This document shows, in pieces, positions 1-12,000 of a DNA stretch of 64,000 nucleotides. The DNA comes from Bactericera cockerelli (lineage: Eukaryota; Arthropoda; Insecta; Hemiptera; Triozidae). Numbering within the stretch: the stretch's first letter is position 1; the number at the start of each line of letters is the position of its first letter. The stretch spans positions 52,653-116,652 of the forward strand of contig JAMCCL010000066.1 of NCBI GenBank assembly GCA_024516035.1, in the 5' to 3' direction. The notes under the pieces are model-generated. The model worked only from the letters and a program-made list of their open reading frames with translations. It made no database searches and had not been told where the DNA came from. The position numbers were made by a program, and so were the translations under genes.

Positions 1-363
1 AGGGGAAGTAAAGTAAAGATGAGAAGGAAAGGAGAAGTTTTTAATCCAGAATTGTACATTATATTTAATCCCTACCAACGTTTTAAACTCTAGGAAAAGA
101 GTTATTATTTTAATTAAAAAACAAAGGAGAGAAAAAATCAAAGTTTTAAATTTCATTTAATCTCTTTGTGTTTTTTTTTAACCATCGGCAATTTTTTGAC
201 CCCTATTTTTTCTCGTTCAAAAGTGTGTTCTTGATGACATTTGAAAAATGTCAAAGAGTTTATATGGCGTTTTGGCTTATGGCTATTTCGAGAAATTCTT
301 GCTAGGTCCAAGCTCATGTAGATTTAAGGTCACGTACGTGATCACTTTGGAGTTTATAAAATA

Positions 364-618
364 CTAGCGGGCTGTCGCCCGCTTTGCGGGCCGAGGCATG
401 GCCGTGAAAGCAAAAAATCCTTTTTCGTCAATGGCAGGTGTTGTAGTGGGAGTTTCGAAAAATCCCGCCTTATTGCACATCTAGACTATAAGACAAAGCT
501 ACCTACCAAATTTCAGCTTCCTAGGACTTACGGTTTGGGCTGTAGAGCGATGATCAGTCAGTGGTCAGTGGTCAGTGGTCAGTGGTCAGTGAGTGTCTTT
601 GACATTTATATATAGAGA
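364..618 (-). mobile_element. Short non-autonomous Helitron (copy 1)
   Basis: Read on the minus strand, the element starts TCTCTATATATAAATG and ends with a GC-rich hairpin GCGGGCGACAGCCCGC followed by CTAG. It sits between host A (363) and T (619), as Helitrons do. It is nearly identical to 56243-56476. A 7-bp motif (CAGTGGT) repeats about four times near 556-590; the other copy has it fewer times. Confidence 0.85.
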
Positions 619-690
619 TAAATTGATTAGTCGGACTCCAATGTCAGTCAATCCGTCAGTGAGGGGATTTTGATTGTTTTAAGTTTAGAT

Positions 691-963
691 GCCAGCCTCC
701 GTGGCGTAACGGTTGTGAGTACTGTCCGTAGTCCAGAGCCTAAGTTCAAATCCTGGTTGTAGCTGACCTTTCTGGTCTAACAGAATGTTGGGTGGAAGAG
801 ATTGCTACAGGCAATAACCCCGTTCTTTAAGGTAGTACATTAGCTTCATTATCTTTTTGTTCTTGTTTCTTTGCTCAATCTATCCATTTTTTCTTTATAA
901 TTTCATTGTATTTTACTGTATATATTTTTTTCTTACCTTATAAAGCATAACTATAATAATAAT
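691..963 (+). mobile_element. tRNA-headed SINE (family A) with a LINE-like tail
   Basis: The head GCCAGCCTCCGTGGCGTAAC contains an A-box (TGGCGTAACGG) and is followed by a B-box-like GTTCAAATCC, the internal RNA polymerase III promoter layout. The downstream part (GAAGAGATTGCTACAGGCAA and onward, ending in TAA repeats) matches the tail at 9106-9315, which has no tRNA head. That suggests a 3' end borrowed from a LINE. Confidence 0.7.
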
Positions 964-965
964 GT

Positions 966-1095
966 TCTGTTACCTTCGAACACGTGAGGCTATCCAGGCC
1001 CTATACAAGTATACAGGCTCGGTGATATTAATGTGGGTACGATTCCCATCAGCAAATGGAGTGTAAAACCCTCGTCCTGGCTAAATCAGGATTTT
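966..1095 (+). repeat. SINE central-domain fragment
   Basis: This fragment carries the body shared by SINE families A and B: GAACACGTGAGGCT, then a degenerate CCAGGC...GTTAATGTGGGTA block, then GCAAATGGAGTGTAAAACCC. No head is attached, so it is a truncated or rearranged copy. Confidence 0.55.
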
Positions 1096-1524
1096 AAAAC
1101 CATGGAACATAAGAATAATCTCAACAAGTATGACAAATTATTCATAGAATATAAAAATTAATAAAATAAATAATACTTGGAGTAAATATTTAAACGTATG
1201 ATATTATGTTACGTACTTCTATAGTACACTTGTTAATAATGTTGTACAGACACATATCTACCAAATTTTACAGTTGGTAGTACATTTTGAACTAGAAAAT
1301 ATTAAATTTAGATTTATGTTACCATTTTATTCCACAAAAAAATGTCCCCATAAAACTTCATTTAGGTAGACATTGTGTCAGTGGTCACAATTTTAAAAGC
1401 TCGGAGAATGCTTTTCTCTACTTGTTTCACAGACCATTTTTCACGGATAACATTGATAACCTATTGTATTTATGTTTATTATGAAAGACATAAAACATAT
1501 TTAAAGATGGATGTTTCATAGCCT

Positions 1525-1775
1525 TTTTTTATTTCGTAGCCATGAAACAGGAGCTACTGTAGACGCTTGTGCTCTTTGTTGTAGCTTGCTCATTCCGTAG
1601 TATGCCTCCCTTCTGATGGGCGAGAAGTGACACAGTAGTTCCCATTTAGGTGCCGGGTCAGCACGAGCGCACCGGAAGGTATACCTTACAAACAATTGTA
1701 ACCAAACTAAGAATACCAATTTTTGTCGGTACGGGGGATCGAATCCAGGACCTTCGGAATGGCAAGCGAGTTTTT
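1525..1775 (-). mobile_element. tRNA-Gly-derived SINE (family C)
   Basis: This is the reverse complement of the 62020-62280 copy. Its minus-strand head resembles tRNA-Gly(GCC), with CTCGCTTGCCATTCCG around the anticodon and a GGATTCGATCCCC B-box. The body includes GTGCGCTCGTGCTGACCC and ends at GGCTACGAAATAAA. The AATAAA here could also serve as a poly(A) signal for PTPMT1. Confidence 0.7.
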
Positions 1776-1779
1776 TTAT

Positions 1780-1895
1780 ATTGCTTTCAACCGCATGATA
1801 ATATCACGACGGGGGTTTTCCTTCCATTCGCTGGAAACTCATAAACCAGCTACTCAAATGAACCTCACCTAGCTTGAGTGGCGCCGGGAAAAGCC
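1780..1895 (-). mobile_element. Truncated 5S-SINE body (family B)
   Basis: It matches the tail half of the 60765-61020 element: TATCACGACGGGGGTTTTCC, CATTCGCTGGAAACTCA, CTCACCTAGCTTGAGTGG and GCCGGGAAAAGCCAG. The 5S-derived head is missing, replaced exactly at GCCAG by the start of the 44-bp minisatellite. Confidence 0.6.
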
Positions 1896-2466
1896 AGGAT
1901 ACTCGTGGTGTACTTCAGATGTCATCGTTCTCCTGGATGGGGATACTCGTGGTCTACTTCAGATGTCATCATTCTATTGGATGGGTATACTACTGGTCTA
2001 CTTCAGATGTCATCATTCTCCTGGATGGGGATACTCCTGGTCTACTTCAGATGTCATCATTCTCCTGGATGGGAATACTCCTGGTGTACTTCAGATGTCA
2101 TCATTCTCCTGGATGGGGATACTCCTGGTCTACTTCAGATGTCATCATTCTCCTGGATGGGGATACTCCTGGTGTACAACAGATGTCATCATTCTCCTGG
2201 TCTACTTCAGATGTCATCATTCTCCTGGATGGGAATACTCGTGGTCTACTTCAGATGTCATCATTCTCCTGGATGGGGATACTCGTGGTCTACTTCAGAT
2301 GTCATCATTCTCCTGGATGGGAATACTCGTGGTCTACTTCAGATGTCATCATTCTCCTGGATGGGAATACTCGTGGTCTACTTCAGATGTCATCATTCTC
2401 CTGGATGGGTTTACTCGTGGTCTACTTCAGATGTCATCATTCTCCTGGATGGGGATACTCGTGGTC
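1896..2466. repeat. 44-bp minisatellite, about 13 copies, overlapping the PTPMT1 stop codon
   Basis: The unit contains TCCTGGATGGGGATACTCGT followed by GGTCTACTTCAGATGTCATC and ATTC, 44 bp in all. Thirteen copies of the AGATGTCATC core are countable; one unit near 2185-2205 lost its GGATGGGGATACT part. Forty-four is not a multiple of three, which explains open frames in all three plus-strand phases. The right end lies in PTPMT1 exon 4. Confidence 0.95.
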
Positions 2467-2591
2467 CCACTGCTGGAACCATACTTATCGTAACACTGCT
2501 CGATGCGGGCTTTCTCAGCTTTTCCGATTTTGATTTGCTTTCTCTTGTAGCTTATGTACTTGATGGCTGAGTTCGGGCTCAAGTTGTGTTT
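2427..2591 (-). CDS. PTPMT1: PTPMT1 exon 4 (C-terminal, residues 142-195 and stop)
   Basis: The acceptor is CTTCATCCTCAG and the exon begins KHNLSPNSAIKYISYKRKQI. The SP..A(I/V)..I...R..I pattern and a following helix ending IEQCYDKY align with the family C-terminus. The last roughly dozen codons (TTSIPIQENDDI, then TGA) lie in the first unit of the 44-bp minisatellite, so the tail of the protein derives from, or seeded, that repeat. The frame continues from exon 3 in phase 0. Confidence 0.82.
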   Translation of the reverse strand, partial: KHNLSPNSAIKYISYKRKQIKIGKAEKARIEQCYDKYGSSSGTTSIPIQENDDI

Positions 2592-5571
2592 CTGAGGATG
2601 AAGCATTTTCATTGAATATACATGTGAGTTTAACAGAAAGAAATACCATGAAACAATGAGACAATATGCTGAGACATATTTGATTTAAGTTATTTCTTAA
2701 AAAATAAACACTGATAATAATAATAATAATTCTTGATTTTGGTTGAGATCATTATTCATTAATCATTATCAATATTGTCTATCATCTCGCCCACCAGCAT
2801 ACAAGGTGCAAAGCCACTCACACTTCACACAGGGCTCTTCTTTGGAAATGAAAAGCATCTGCAAAACTATAAAATGCTTAAGTATTCAGAGTAGATTTGA
2901 GAAATTGTTAGTGAACTTTTTTAAAGATACTTTATATTTATGACTATCAATAACCAACAGCTGCTCAATTATTTTTGATGCAAAATTCCTTTTACCTGAC
3001 AATTAATTACCTCTTGTTGTGATTCACACTGTATAGTCTCACGAGTAGATACTCCCTATTTTACATAAACAATTTTTTTTTCCTAACAGTCTGAGAAGAC
3101 AGCACTATCAAGGGCGGGGAATCAGGTACTAAAGTTCAGCTCCTCATCCATATTTTATTTTAATTCCTCCAGGTTATAAACCATTCCCTTGGCTTTCGAG
3201 CAGGAATAACGAGAGCGCCATTTTCTTTTCTTTCTAATCTCCATGGAATTAAAAAATTGAAGCTTTCTTAAAGTAAAATTTACTATCTTTAATTCCTTAC
3301 AGTACTTTCGTACTTTTTTATATAAACGTCATGAATAATGAAGAAGATGAAGAACTGCGGGGTTGTGTATTCCTGTTAGTTTATTAACTTTTGCCCCGCC
3401 AGACAGCTCTTTTTTCTTGAAATTACGAAAGCTGTTCCAAGTTTTGAATTAGGTTAGACGTAAGAATTGTTAGCTTAAGATAAAATTAGTATACAAATGC
3501 AACAGTTGAATTATGGGTTTTAAGCATAATTAAAACTTTCCGGTTAGAAACAATTTTTTGTTTGAATAACTATAATATGTATAACTATAAACTATATAAT
3601 TATTATAAATTCAACGACTTAAAATTAAAGTCACGACTTTTTTCGTAACAAGGCTATATTTGCCAGCCATAAGCTATATTAATCAGTACTCAAGAAGTGC
3701 CACTACTCTCAAAACTCGTTGGTCTACATATTTATAAATTATTTACTGTGCGTACTAAATTTGAACTGCTAATCTCCCATTACAATTTGTTGGAATCTCT
3801 AGTCATAACACATCAGAAAAAAGCAATGATGCTTGAGATTTGAGAATGACCCAATGAATTATTCCATGTAAATTTAAGACTTTGGCTATATAGCAAAAGC
3901 ATCTGCTGGAATAATCGGGCTCTTTAGGCTTATAGAATAGTATACATATAATGTTTATTAGTTTGTGAGACATTGAAAAAATTGTAAAACATTGTCACCC
4001 TGTCTAACTTATGGACTAACTGATGACTAAAAAATGGACAGGAGGACTTTATCTGGCGACATAAAAGAGTCCATTATAATTACCTTGATCAAGTAGCAGG
4101 CAGTGAGAGTGGCGCTGCGGCTCCGCCCTGCCTTGCAGTGGATATACGTGACTCCGCCCTCCTTGCTCACCTGGTCGATGAAGTCCAGCCCCTTCTGGAT
4201 ATCCTCCATGGAAGGGGCCTCGAACTCAATGGTGTTCAGTTGCAAGTGGGCGACCCCCTGGTCATGCCACGCCTGTGCGAGCAGAGTGGGTGTGGATAAT
4301 TTATATTATTTATTTACACTATATTCATTTTTACAAAACAATCATCAATAAAGAATTAATAACAATAAAAAAAAACTTAGAAGTATGTACAAAAAAATAA
4401 TAATAAAGATCAATATTAATTTTTAATTACAATTGTTTTGTAATCCGGGGCATAGTTAATTCCTTAGGCATTCTCTGCCACTTAACACACATATTATTAA
4501 GTTATCATAAATTATATTTTGTTATTGTTGTTGTAACCAGCTTGGCTACAGCTGGGGGGGAGTGATGGTCCCCAGCCAACTTATGTTGTAAAGTGACCTC
4601 GCCCTGAACCACAAATTTCTAAGTGAGCTTTTAAACTGTACATAAACTGGGACCACATAAACTGCAAGGTTGTTAGGGTTGGCTTACTTTCAGGTTGTGA
4701 GTCCGCTGTCTTATGAGCCTAAAACTTTTCATATATTTCTGATTTTTTTTTTTTTTTTTTTTTCATAAATTAAATATAGAACTCATTGAGTCCCCTGTAT
4801 GAGTTTTTTTTTGCTATTGTATTGTCAAATCTATATCTATAAAAGAAAGCTGTCTGTATGTGTGTATGTGTGTGTGTATGTATGTTCTTTATACAAATCC
4901 ACACCGTTTGACCGAGAAACCTGAAATTTTGCACATAGGTCCGCTTGGATCAGGAAATTCTTCTAGGCTAGATTATATCTCCCTGAGGTTAAGCTACAAT
5001 GAGTAAGGATAAAAATGGATGGGTGACGCAAAAAAATGCACGTTTTTTGACATAAATGACATTTTTTCTCGAAATTTGTCGCGACGACCTATCAACTCAA
5101 AGCGAGAAAGTTTTAGGCAAGGACTTGAGCTTTCAATTGACATATCGATCGCGAATTTCTGATGAGCCGTTCTTGAGCTACGCCGGGTAAGGTAAAAAAA
5201 TGGATGGGTAACATGTAAAATATTCACGTTTTTTGACCTAAATGACATTTTTTCTCGAAATTTGAAGTGACGACCTATTAACTCAGAGCGAGAAAGTTTT
5301 AGGCAAGGGTTTAGGCTTTCATTTGACATATTGATCGCGAAATTCTGATGAGCAATTCTTGAGCTACGCCGGGGAAGGCCAGAAAATAGATGGGCGACAA
5401 AAATATTCAGGTTTTTTTCAAACCTAAATGACATTTTGTGTTGATGTTGTGTGTGGGTGTGTGGTGTGGTGGTGTGGTGGTGTGTGTGTGTGTGTGTTTG
5501 TGTGTGTGTGTTGTGGTGTGTGGTGTGTGGGTGGTGTGTGGTGTGTGTGGTGTTGTGTTGTGTGTGTGGTG

Positions 5572-5611
<40 letters not shown>

Positions 5612-5985
5612 TGTTGTGGTGGTGTGTGTGTGTGTGTGGTGTGTGTGTGGTGTGTGTGTGTGTGTGTGTGTGGTGTGTGTGTGTGTGTGGGTGTGTGGTG
5701 TGGTGTGTGGTGTGTGTGTGTGGTGTGTGTGTGTGTGTGGTGTGGTGTGTGGTGTGGTGTGGGTGTGTGTGTGTGTGGTGTGTGGTGTGTGTGGTGTGGT
5801 GTGGTGTGTGTGGTGTGTGTGGTGTGTGTGTGGTGGTGTGTGTGTTGGTGTGTGTGGTGTGTGTATGGTGTGTGTGGTGTGTGTGTGTGTGGTGTGTGTG
5901 TGTGTGTGTGTGTGTGTGGTTGGTGTGTGTGTGTGTGTGGTGTGTGTGTGTGTGGTGGTGTGTGGTTGTGTGGTGTGTGTTGTGT

Positions 5986-6030
<45 letters not shown>

Positions 6031-9000
6031 TGTGTGGTGTGTGTGTGTGTGGTGTGTGTGTGTGTGTGGTGGGGTGTGTGTGTGTGTGGTGTGTGTGTGG
6101 TGTTGGTGTTGTGTGGTTGGGGTTGTGTTGGTGTGTGGTGTGGTATGTGTGTGTGTGTGGTGTGTGTGGTGTGTGGGTGTGTGCGTGTGTGTGCGTGTGT
6201 GTGGGTGTGTGTGGATGTGTGTGTGTGGATGTGTGTGTGTGGATGTGTGTGCATGTGCGCCATATAGCTAGAGAGACCCACCTGGAATTTCACACAATAG
6301 GAAGGACATACACATACACACGAACAAGTACAAGGACAAAATCAGGTCCGTGTAATTGTTTCAATGAATAACTTTAATATTTTAATAATTTTATGCTATT
6401 TTTCTTTAAAAAACATTGGACTGGTATGTTTCTGAGGAAATTGGAGATTTTTTTTTTTTTTTTTAATGTTCCTCACATCGTGGAAATCACTGTTTTTCGG
6501 TGGTGTCTCGTGGTCTCTCTAGCTAAGGGTGTTTTTCGTGTGCAGCTACAGAGACTTCGTGGTAGTGTCGTAGAGTAGAGGATAATACGAATTTTTTTAT
6601 TTTTGTATGATTGTTTATTTTACTTTCGAGAAATTTCTAATATTAGAAATCGGAAGTATTGTTTTTATCTTCTTTTCTTTAAATTTATTTTTGAAGGGGC
6701 TTTTTTGAAATATGTCGTCCAAGAACTTCACGCTAATCTTCTAGCTCACTCGTCGGTCTATTTACATGTATTAATTTAGGGGTCGCTCGGTTGATAATAT
6801 TTCCGACTAGGTATTGGTTTTTTTCTATCTTGCTCTGTTCGGCGGATATTCCGCCCGGAAGCGTCGCCAGGTCGTTGCGGCCTTACACTAAGAATTAAGA
6901 AAAAAATTCTTGGAATCAAAAGAATTTGTCTCTGCGAGCTGACACTTTTCCACCCTAAAACGACACCCCCGGGTGGGCGGAGACGCCCAGGGGCGGCAAT
7001 CACAGATGGTCGAAAAATATGTTCATATATAAATATCGACATTTGATTTTTGTTCTACGAAAAATTTAAAGGGATTTTCCGACTATTGGTTTCTTTTTAT
7101 CTTGCTCCGTTCGGCGGATATTCCGCCCGGAAGCGTCGCCAGGTCGTTGCGGCCTTACACTAAGAATTAAGAAAAAAATTCTTGGAATCAAAAGAATTTG
7201 TCTCTGCGAGCTGACACTTTTCCACCCTAAAACGACACCCCCGGGTGGGCGGAGACGCCCAGGGGCGGCAATCACAGATGGTCGAAAAATATGTTCATAT
7301 ATAAATATCGACATTTGATTTTTGTTCTTCAAAAAAATTAAAGGGATTTTCCGACTATTGGTTTTTTTCTATCTTGATCCGTTCGGCGGATATTCCGCCC
7401 GGAAGCGTCGCCAGGTAGTTGCGGCCTTACACTAAGAATTAAGAAAAAAATTCTTGGAATCAAAAGAATTTGTCTCTGCGAGCTGACACTTTTCCACCCT
7501 AAAACGACACCCCCGGGTGGGCGGAGACGCCCAGGGGCGGCAATGACAGTTGGTCGAAAAATATGTTCATATATAAATATCGACATTTGATTTTTGTTCT
7601 TCAAAAAATTTAAAGGGATTTTCCGACTATTGGTTTTTTTCTATCTTGCTCCGTTCGGCGGATATTCCGCCCGGAAGCGTCGCCAGGTCGTTGCGTCCTT
7701 ACACTAAAAGCGGTTTTTTTTTATGTGAACGAAGCGAACCGAAGCTGACCTGGTCACTGAAATTCACTTTTTTTTATTTGACCGGACCGAAAAATCCTGA
7801 CCAAAGTGGACCGGCTCGTTCGTTCGGTCATGGGTTTTGGTTCGGTAAGAAGAAGAAGAAGTGGATAAAAAATCATAATATTATTATTTTATTTTCACCC
7901 ATTTTTTTTTTTTTTTTTTTTTTTCAAAACTCCCTGTTATGTGAAGAGTTTTATTGAGACACCTACCTACGCATTAAGTTTAGACATTTTCTTTTCTCTT
8001 GACTTTTTATTCTCTACTGATTCCTGTATCTTTATTTAGTGCTAGTTATAATTTTATTTTATTCATATTACTTTTGTCATATTACATGGTCACTTGATGG
8101 ATATAAGTTTTTATAGAGTAAAAAACATAGGTAATCAGTTTTTTTATGAGATTGTCGAAAAATATGTTCATATATTAATATCGACATTTGATTTTTATTC
8201 TACGAAAAATTTAAAGGTATTTTCCGACTATTGTTTTTTACTTTCCTTATCTTATAATAAGGAAAGTATTGTATTCGTCGAAAATTTGACCTACCCAGTT
8301 TTTCACATTTCTGGACGAATCATGGCCTCAGGATACCAAAAAAGTTGTTTTCAGCCATTGGTCCGTGCGTCTGTCTGTCTGTCTGTCTGTCTGTGTGTGT
8401 GTGAACAGGATATCTCAAGAACGGTAAAAGCTAGAGACTTGAAATTTGGTACCCAAATTGATTTTATACACCAGACGAACCACGAAACTTTTGGTTGAAA
8501 TCGGCCGCATTCTGCGGCCACAGGGCCGCAAATGCTAGCCGCAAGCGCTGCTTCTTTAAATTGGTTAAAGATACAAAAATTTTTAGAGAACAACATTTTC
8601 TTAGATTAAAAAAATAATAGGGGTCTATTCTGATCATTTTTTTGATATCTTGAACTTTTTGGAACTCGGCCCCAATTTACCGGTATTTCGGGGGGACCCG
8701 CTTTGACTAACTTTTTTATTATTCATCCTACATGGGGGTTGTGACATATCAAATTCAATGATTTTGAAGTGCTGATTACGAATTTGGTATTGGTTTTTAG
8801 TTATCTGTTACCGTTGAGTCACCAGTGGCGGAATTCGACTCCTTTTTGGGGGATAAGGAAAGTCGTGTGATGTTTACACCAGATTTTTTTCTATCTTGCT
8901 CCGTTTGGCGGATAATTTCCACCCTTAAACACGCCCAGGGCGGCAATCACAGTTGGTAAAAAAAAAAAATGTTCATAAATCGAAAAAAAAATTGTGAAAT

Positions 9001-12000
9001 TTATTAAAGTGTGCCAACATTAGTGATGTTATATTTCTACACTATAAAAAAAAATTACATTATTAATCTAGTTTTATTCAGAAAAGTTAAGATGGCATAA
9101 GGGTTGGGTTGAAGAGATTGCCATAGGCAATAACCCCACCCTTTAGTTAGGACATATGTTTTCAAATATTTTCTATTCTTTTTCATTTTTATTGTATATA
9201 TTGTTTTTTTTTCTTCATTTTTTCACTGTTAAAATTATTATTTGTATGTACAATTGTACATAATGTCCTTTTGTATCTAATAGAGAGTTGTATAATAATA
9301 ATAATAATAATAATGGCACTTTCATTTTCAATTGAGCAAGATATTATATCATCTGGGTCTCTTAACGTTTGGTACTTAATACCATCTCTTAGGATGTGTT
9401 TTACTGTTAATCTACATGAACAAACTTTGCAGAAAGGGGGAGGGTTCTTTTTTATTAGATAACAATGGGTGCGGTAGTGTGTCTAATGCGGAGACGTGTG
9501 AGAGAGACCTGCTCGATCCTTTTCATGTAGAAAGGGGGGTGCCAAGGATTGTTCTCAGGCTTTATTTCTCGCAATTTGTTTTCAGTTAAATTTTTCCATT
9601 CATCATGCCATTGTGCCATTCACAACATTCTTGTAATCATGGATCGGTATTCTATTAATCAGTGGGATGTTATAGGTACTATTCAATCCCTTCTTTTTCG
9701 AGTTGGTCTGTGTGAGGGGATCCATAAGAATTCTAGATGGAATTTATGTTGTATGTATGATTTCGTTTGTGGTGAAGCACAAGGCCTCTTCACAATTTTT
9801 GTGGGTAGCACAGCATTACTAAGAGCCTCCTGTACTTTTCGAATTCTATTACTTACATTAATTTCTTTTTACTCTGGTAATGCCGCTACTAGTCGTTACT
9901 CACACAAGTAACTACTCATTTTTCCTCACGATGTATAAGTAGACCCCGAAAATCCAAGTACAGAGCAGAAAAATTCCTGTCCCGCTGGGAATCGAACCCA
10001 GGTCACCATGCATGCAATGCCTAGCGCGCTAACTCACTCTGCCACGGTGACTGCTTGTAATTTATGTTTACGTATTATTGTGGAGGATAGATATTATTAT
10101 ATTATAATTTCTTGTGCTTTGGAGTTAGAGGAGGGAAAATTTTGTAACGACTGAATGGCACTCAATGAGTCAGAACAGATTAGAAATTTTTCGATTGTTA
10201 TTTGTGAACATGAAGATACGTCATATTATAATAAAGTGTATTGCATACAGTTTAGCTGTAAGGTCGGCATTGCTAATACAACATAGGGGATTTAGTTTCA
10301 TACTAAAGTTGTAGTTTTCATTACAAAAAAAGCGGCTGACACATGATTTGCATTTTTTTATTCATCGGTAAACAATAAATAATAGTCAGATATTTTTATC
10401 TATGACGGAGTAGTAAGCGTGTAATTTTTCTTGAGGGTAAGCAATATTTTTGTCTAGTTTTCGTAGGTCATAGTGAACAATAGGGATACACATTGTCCAG
10501 GGTGATGATATAGGGGAAAATCGACATTAAATTTGATTTTTTACTCTACAAAAAAATTCAAAGGGATTTTCCGACTATTAGCTTTTTCTATCTTGCTCCG
10601 TTCGGCGGTTCTTCCGCCTGAAAGCGTCGCGAGCTAGTTGCGGCCCTATCTCCGGGTCGGAGGAGCCGCCGAGGGGCGGAAATCACAGTTGGTCGAATAA
10701 TTTGTTCATTCGTCATCTCCTTTCAAATATGTCTTCTTGAAGTCTTCTTGTCGTTTCACGCAAATCTTCTTGCTCACTCGTCGGTCTATATAAATATGTA
10801 CATGTATTAATAATTAATTATTAAGAAGTTGTGTGGTTGTATGCCAGTCACAAGCGTTACGCCAGCCTCCGTGGCGTAACGGTTGTGACTACTGCCCGAG
10901 TCCAGAGATCCTGAGTTCGATCCCCGGTTGGAGCAGATTTTTCACACAGAAAATTCTGTTCCCTCCGTTCGTGTGAGGGTAGCATTTCCGGCTGGGTGAG
11001 GTTAATGTGGGTAGCTGGTACGATTCCCAGCGAATGTAGGGATGGCCGAAAATATTACAATTTTTTTAAAGGTATCCTATTCGTTTTTTTTGCTCCGTCC
11101 GGCGGGCATTCCGCCCGATAGCGTCACAAGGTAGTTGCGGCCTTAAGGTAGGATCACACGATATGGCAGAGCGACATATAATATGCCAATCTCCCTTGCC
11201 ATAGCGTGTGATCGGTCTTTGTTTACGTGACCATAAAACTATTTTTGTCTATGGCGACAAGTGCCTTAGACGTATGGCAGGATCTATGGCATTCGTGTGA
11301 GTGCTTCATCACACACATGGTCTACAATATGATATGGTGACGACTGGCAGGCTTGTCTATGGCAAGGGGGAAGACATACAATGCCATAGAGTTTTTTGCC
11401 ACATTATATGGCATTGTATAAGTGTCATATATTATATGTGCCATTCGTTTTTCTTTCTCGCCATAGAAAATATGGCATCTGTGCCATATAGTGTGATCCT
11501 ACCTTTACGGTAGGAGATAAAAAAAATCCTGGAATCCAAAAGGAGTTGTCTTGGGCGGAGACCGCAAGGGGCGGCAATCACGGTTGGCCAAAAATTATTT
11601 TCGAACTTTAAAATTGACATTTGATTCGTATTTATGGTTTACAATCCTGGGACTGATTCAATCCCGAAAAATCGGAATTGAAAATTAGCGATCTTGGGAT
11701 AACGGGATTTGATAGCGCTTTAAAATACCTATGATAAAGGCAAACTGTTAGATCTTGTAGTTTGTTCATCCACGATTTATGTATTTCCCTTATGGACTGG
11801 CAGCTTGATCCATGAATAAATCAGTTCCATTTCTGAAAATTTGAACGTGTATTTTCTCTCATCCTACACATACTACAAAAAACAACATTTTTTTGTGTTT
11901 TTCAATAAATAAAAATGGTTTATGAATTACTTCTTTCAACATTCTATTAACAATGTACAAATTTAGTATAAAAATAATAACAATAAATGGGTAGATCAAG

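Noticed and set aside
1874..2570. Long repetitive open frames of 176-230 codons on the plus strand
   Set aside because: They are frames through the 44-bp minisatellite; all three phases are open because of composition. The real coding sequence is on the minus strand.
4103..4351. 82-codon plus-strand frame over PTPMT1 exon 3
   Set aside because: It is a shadow on the opposite strand of the GC-rich exon.
5424..6371. Several 277-306-codon open frames rich in Cys/Val or His/Thr
   Set aside because: They are translations of a GT-only low-complexity tract, present in several frames on both strands; not genes.
6776..7604. Three near-identical 88-codon frames on the minus strand
   Set aside because: They are the same frame repeated in each 272-bp tandem unit, with no recognisable domain, and broken in the diverged dispersed copies.
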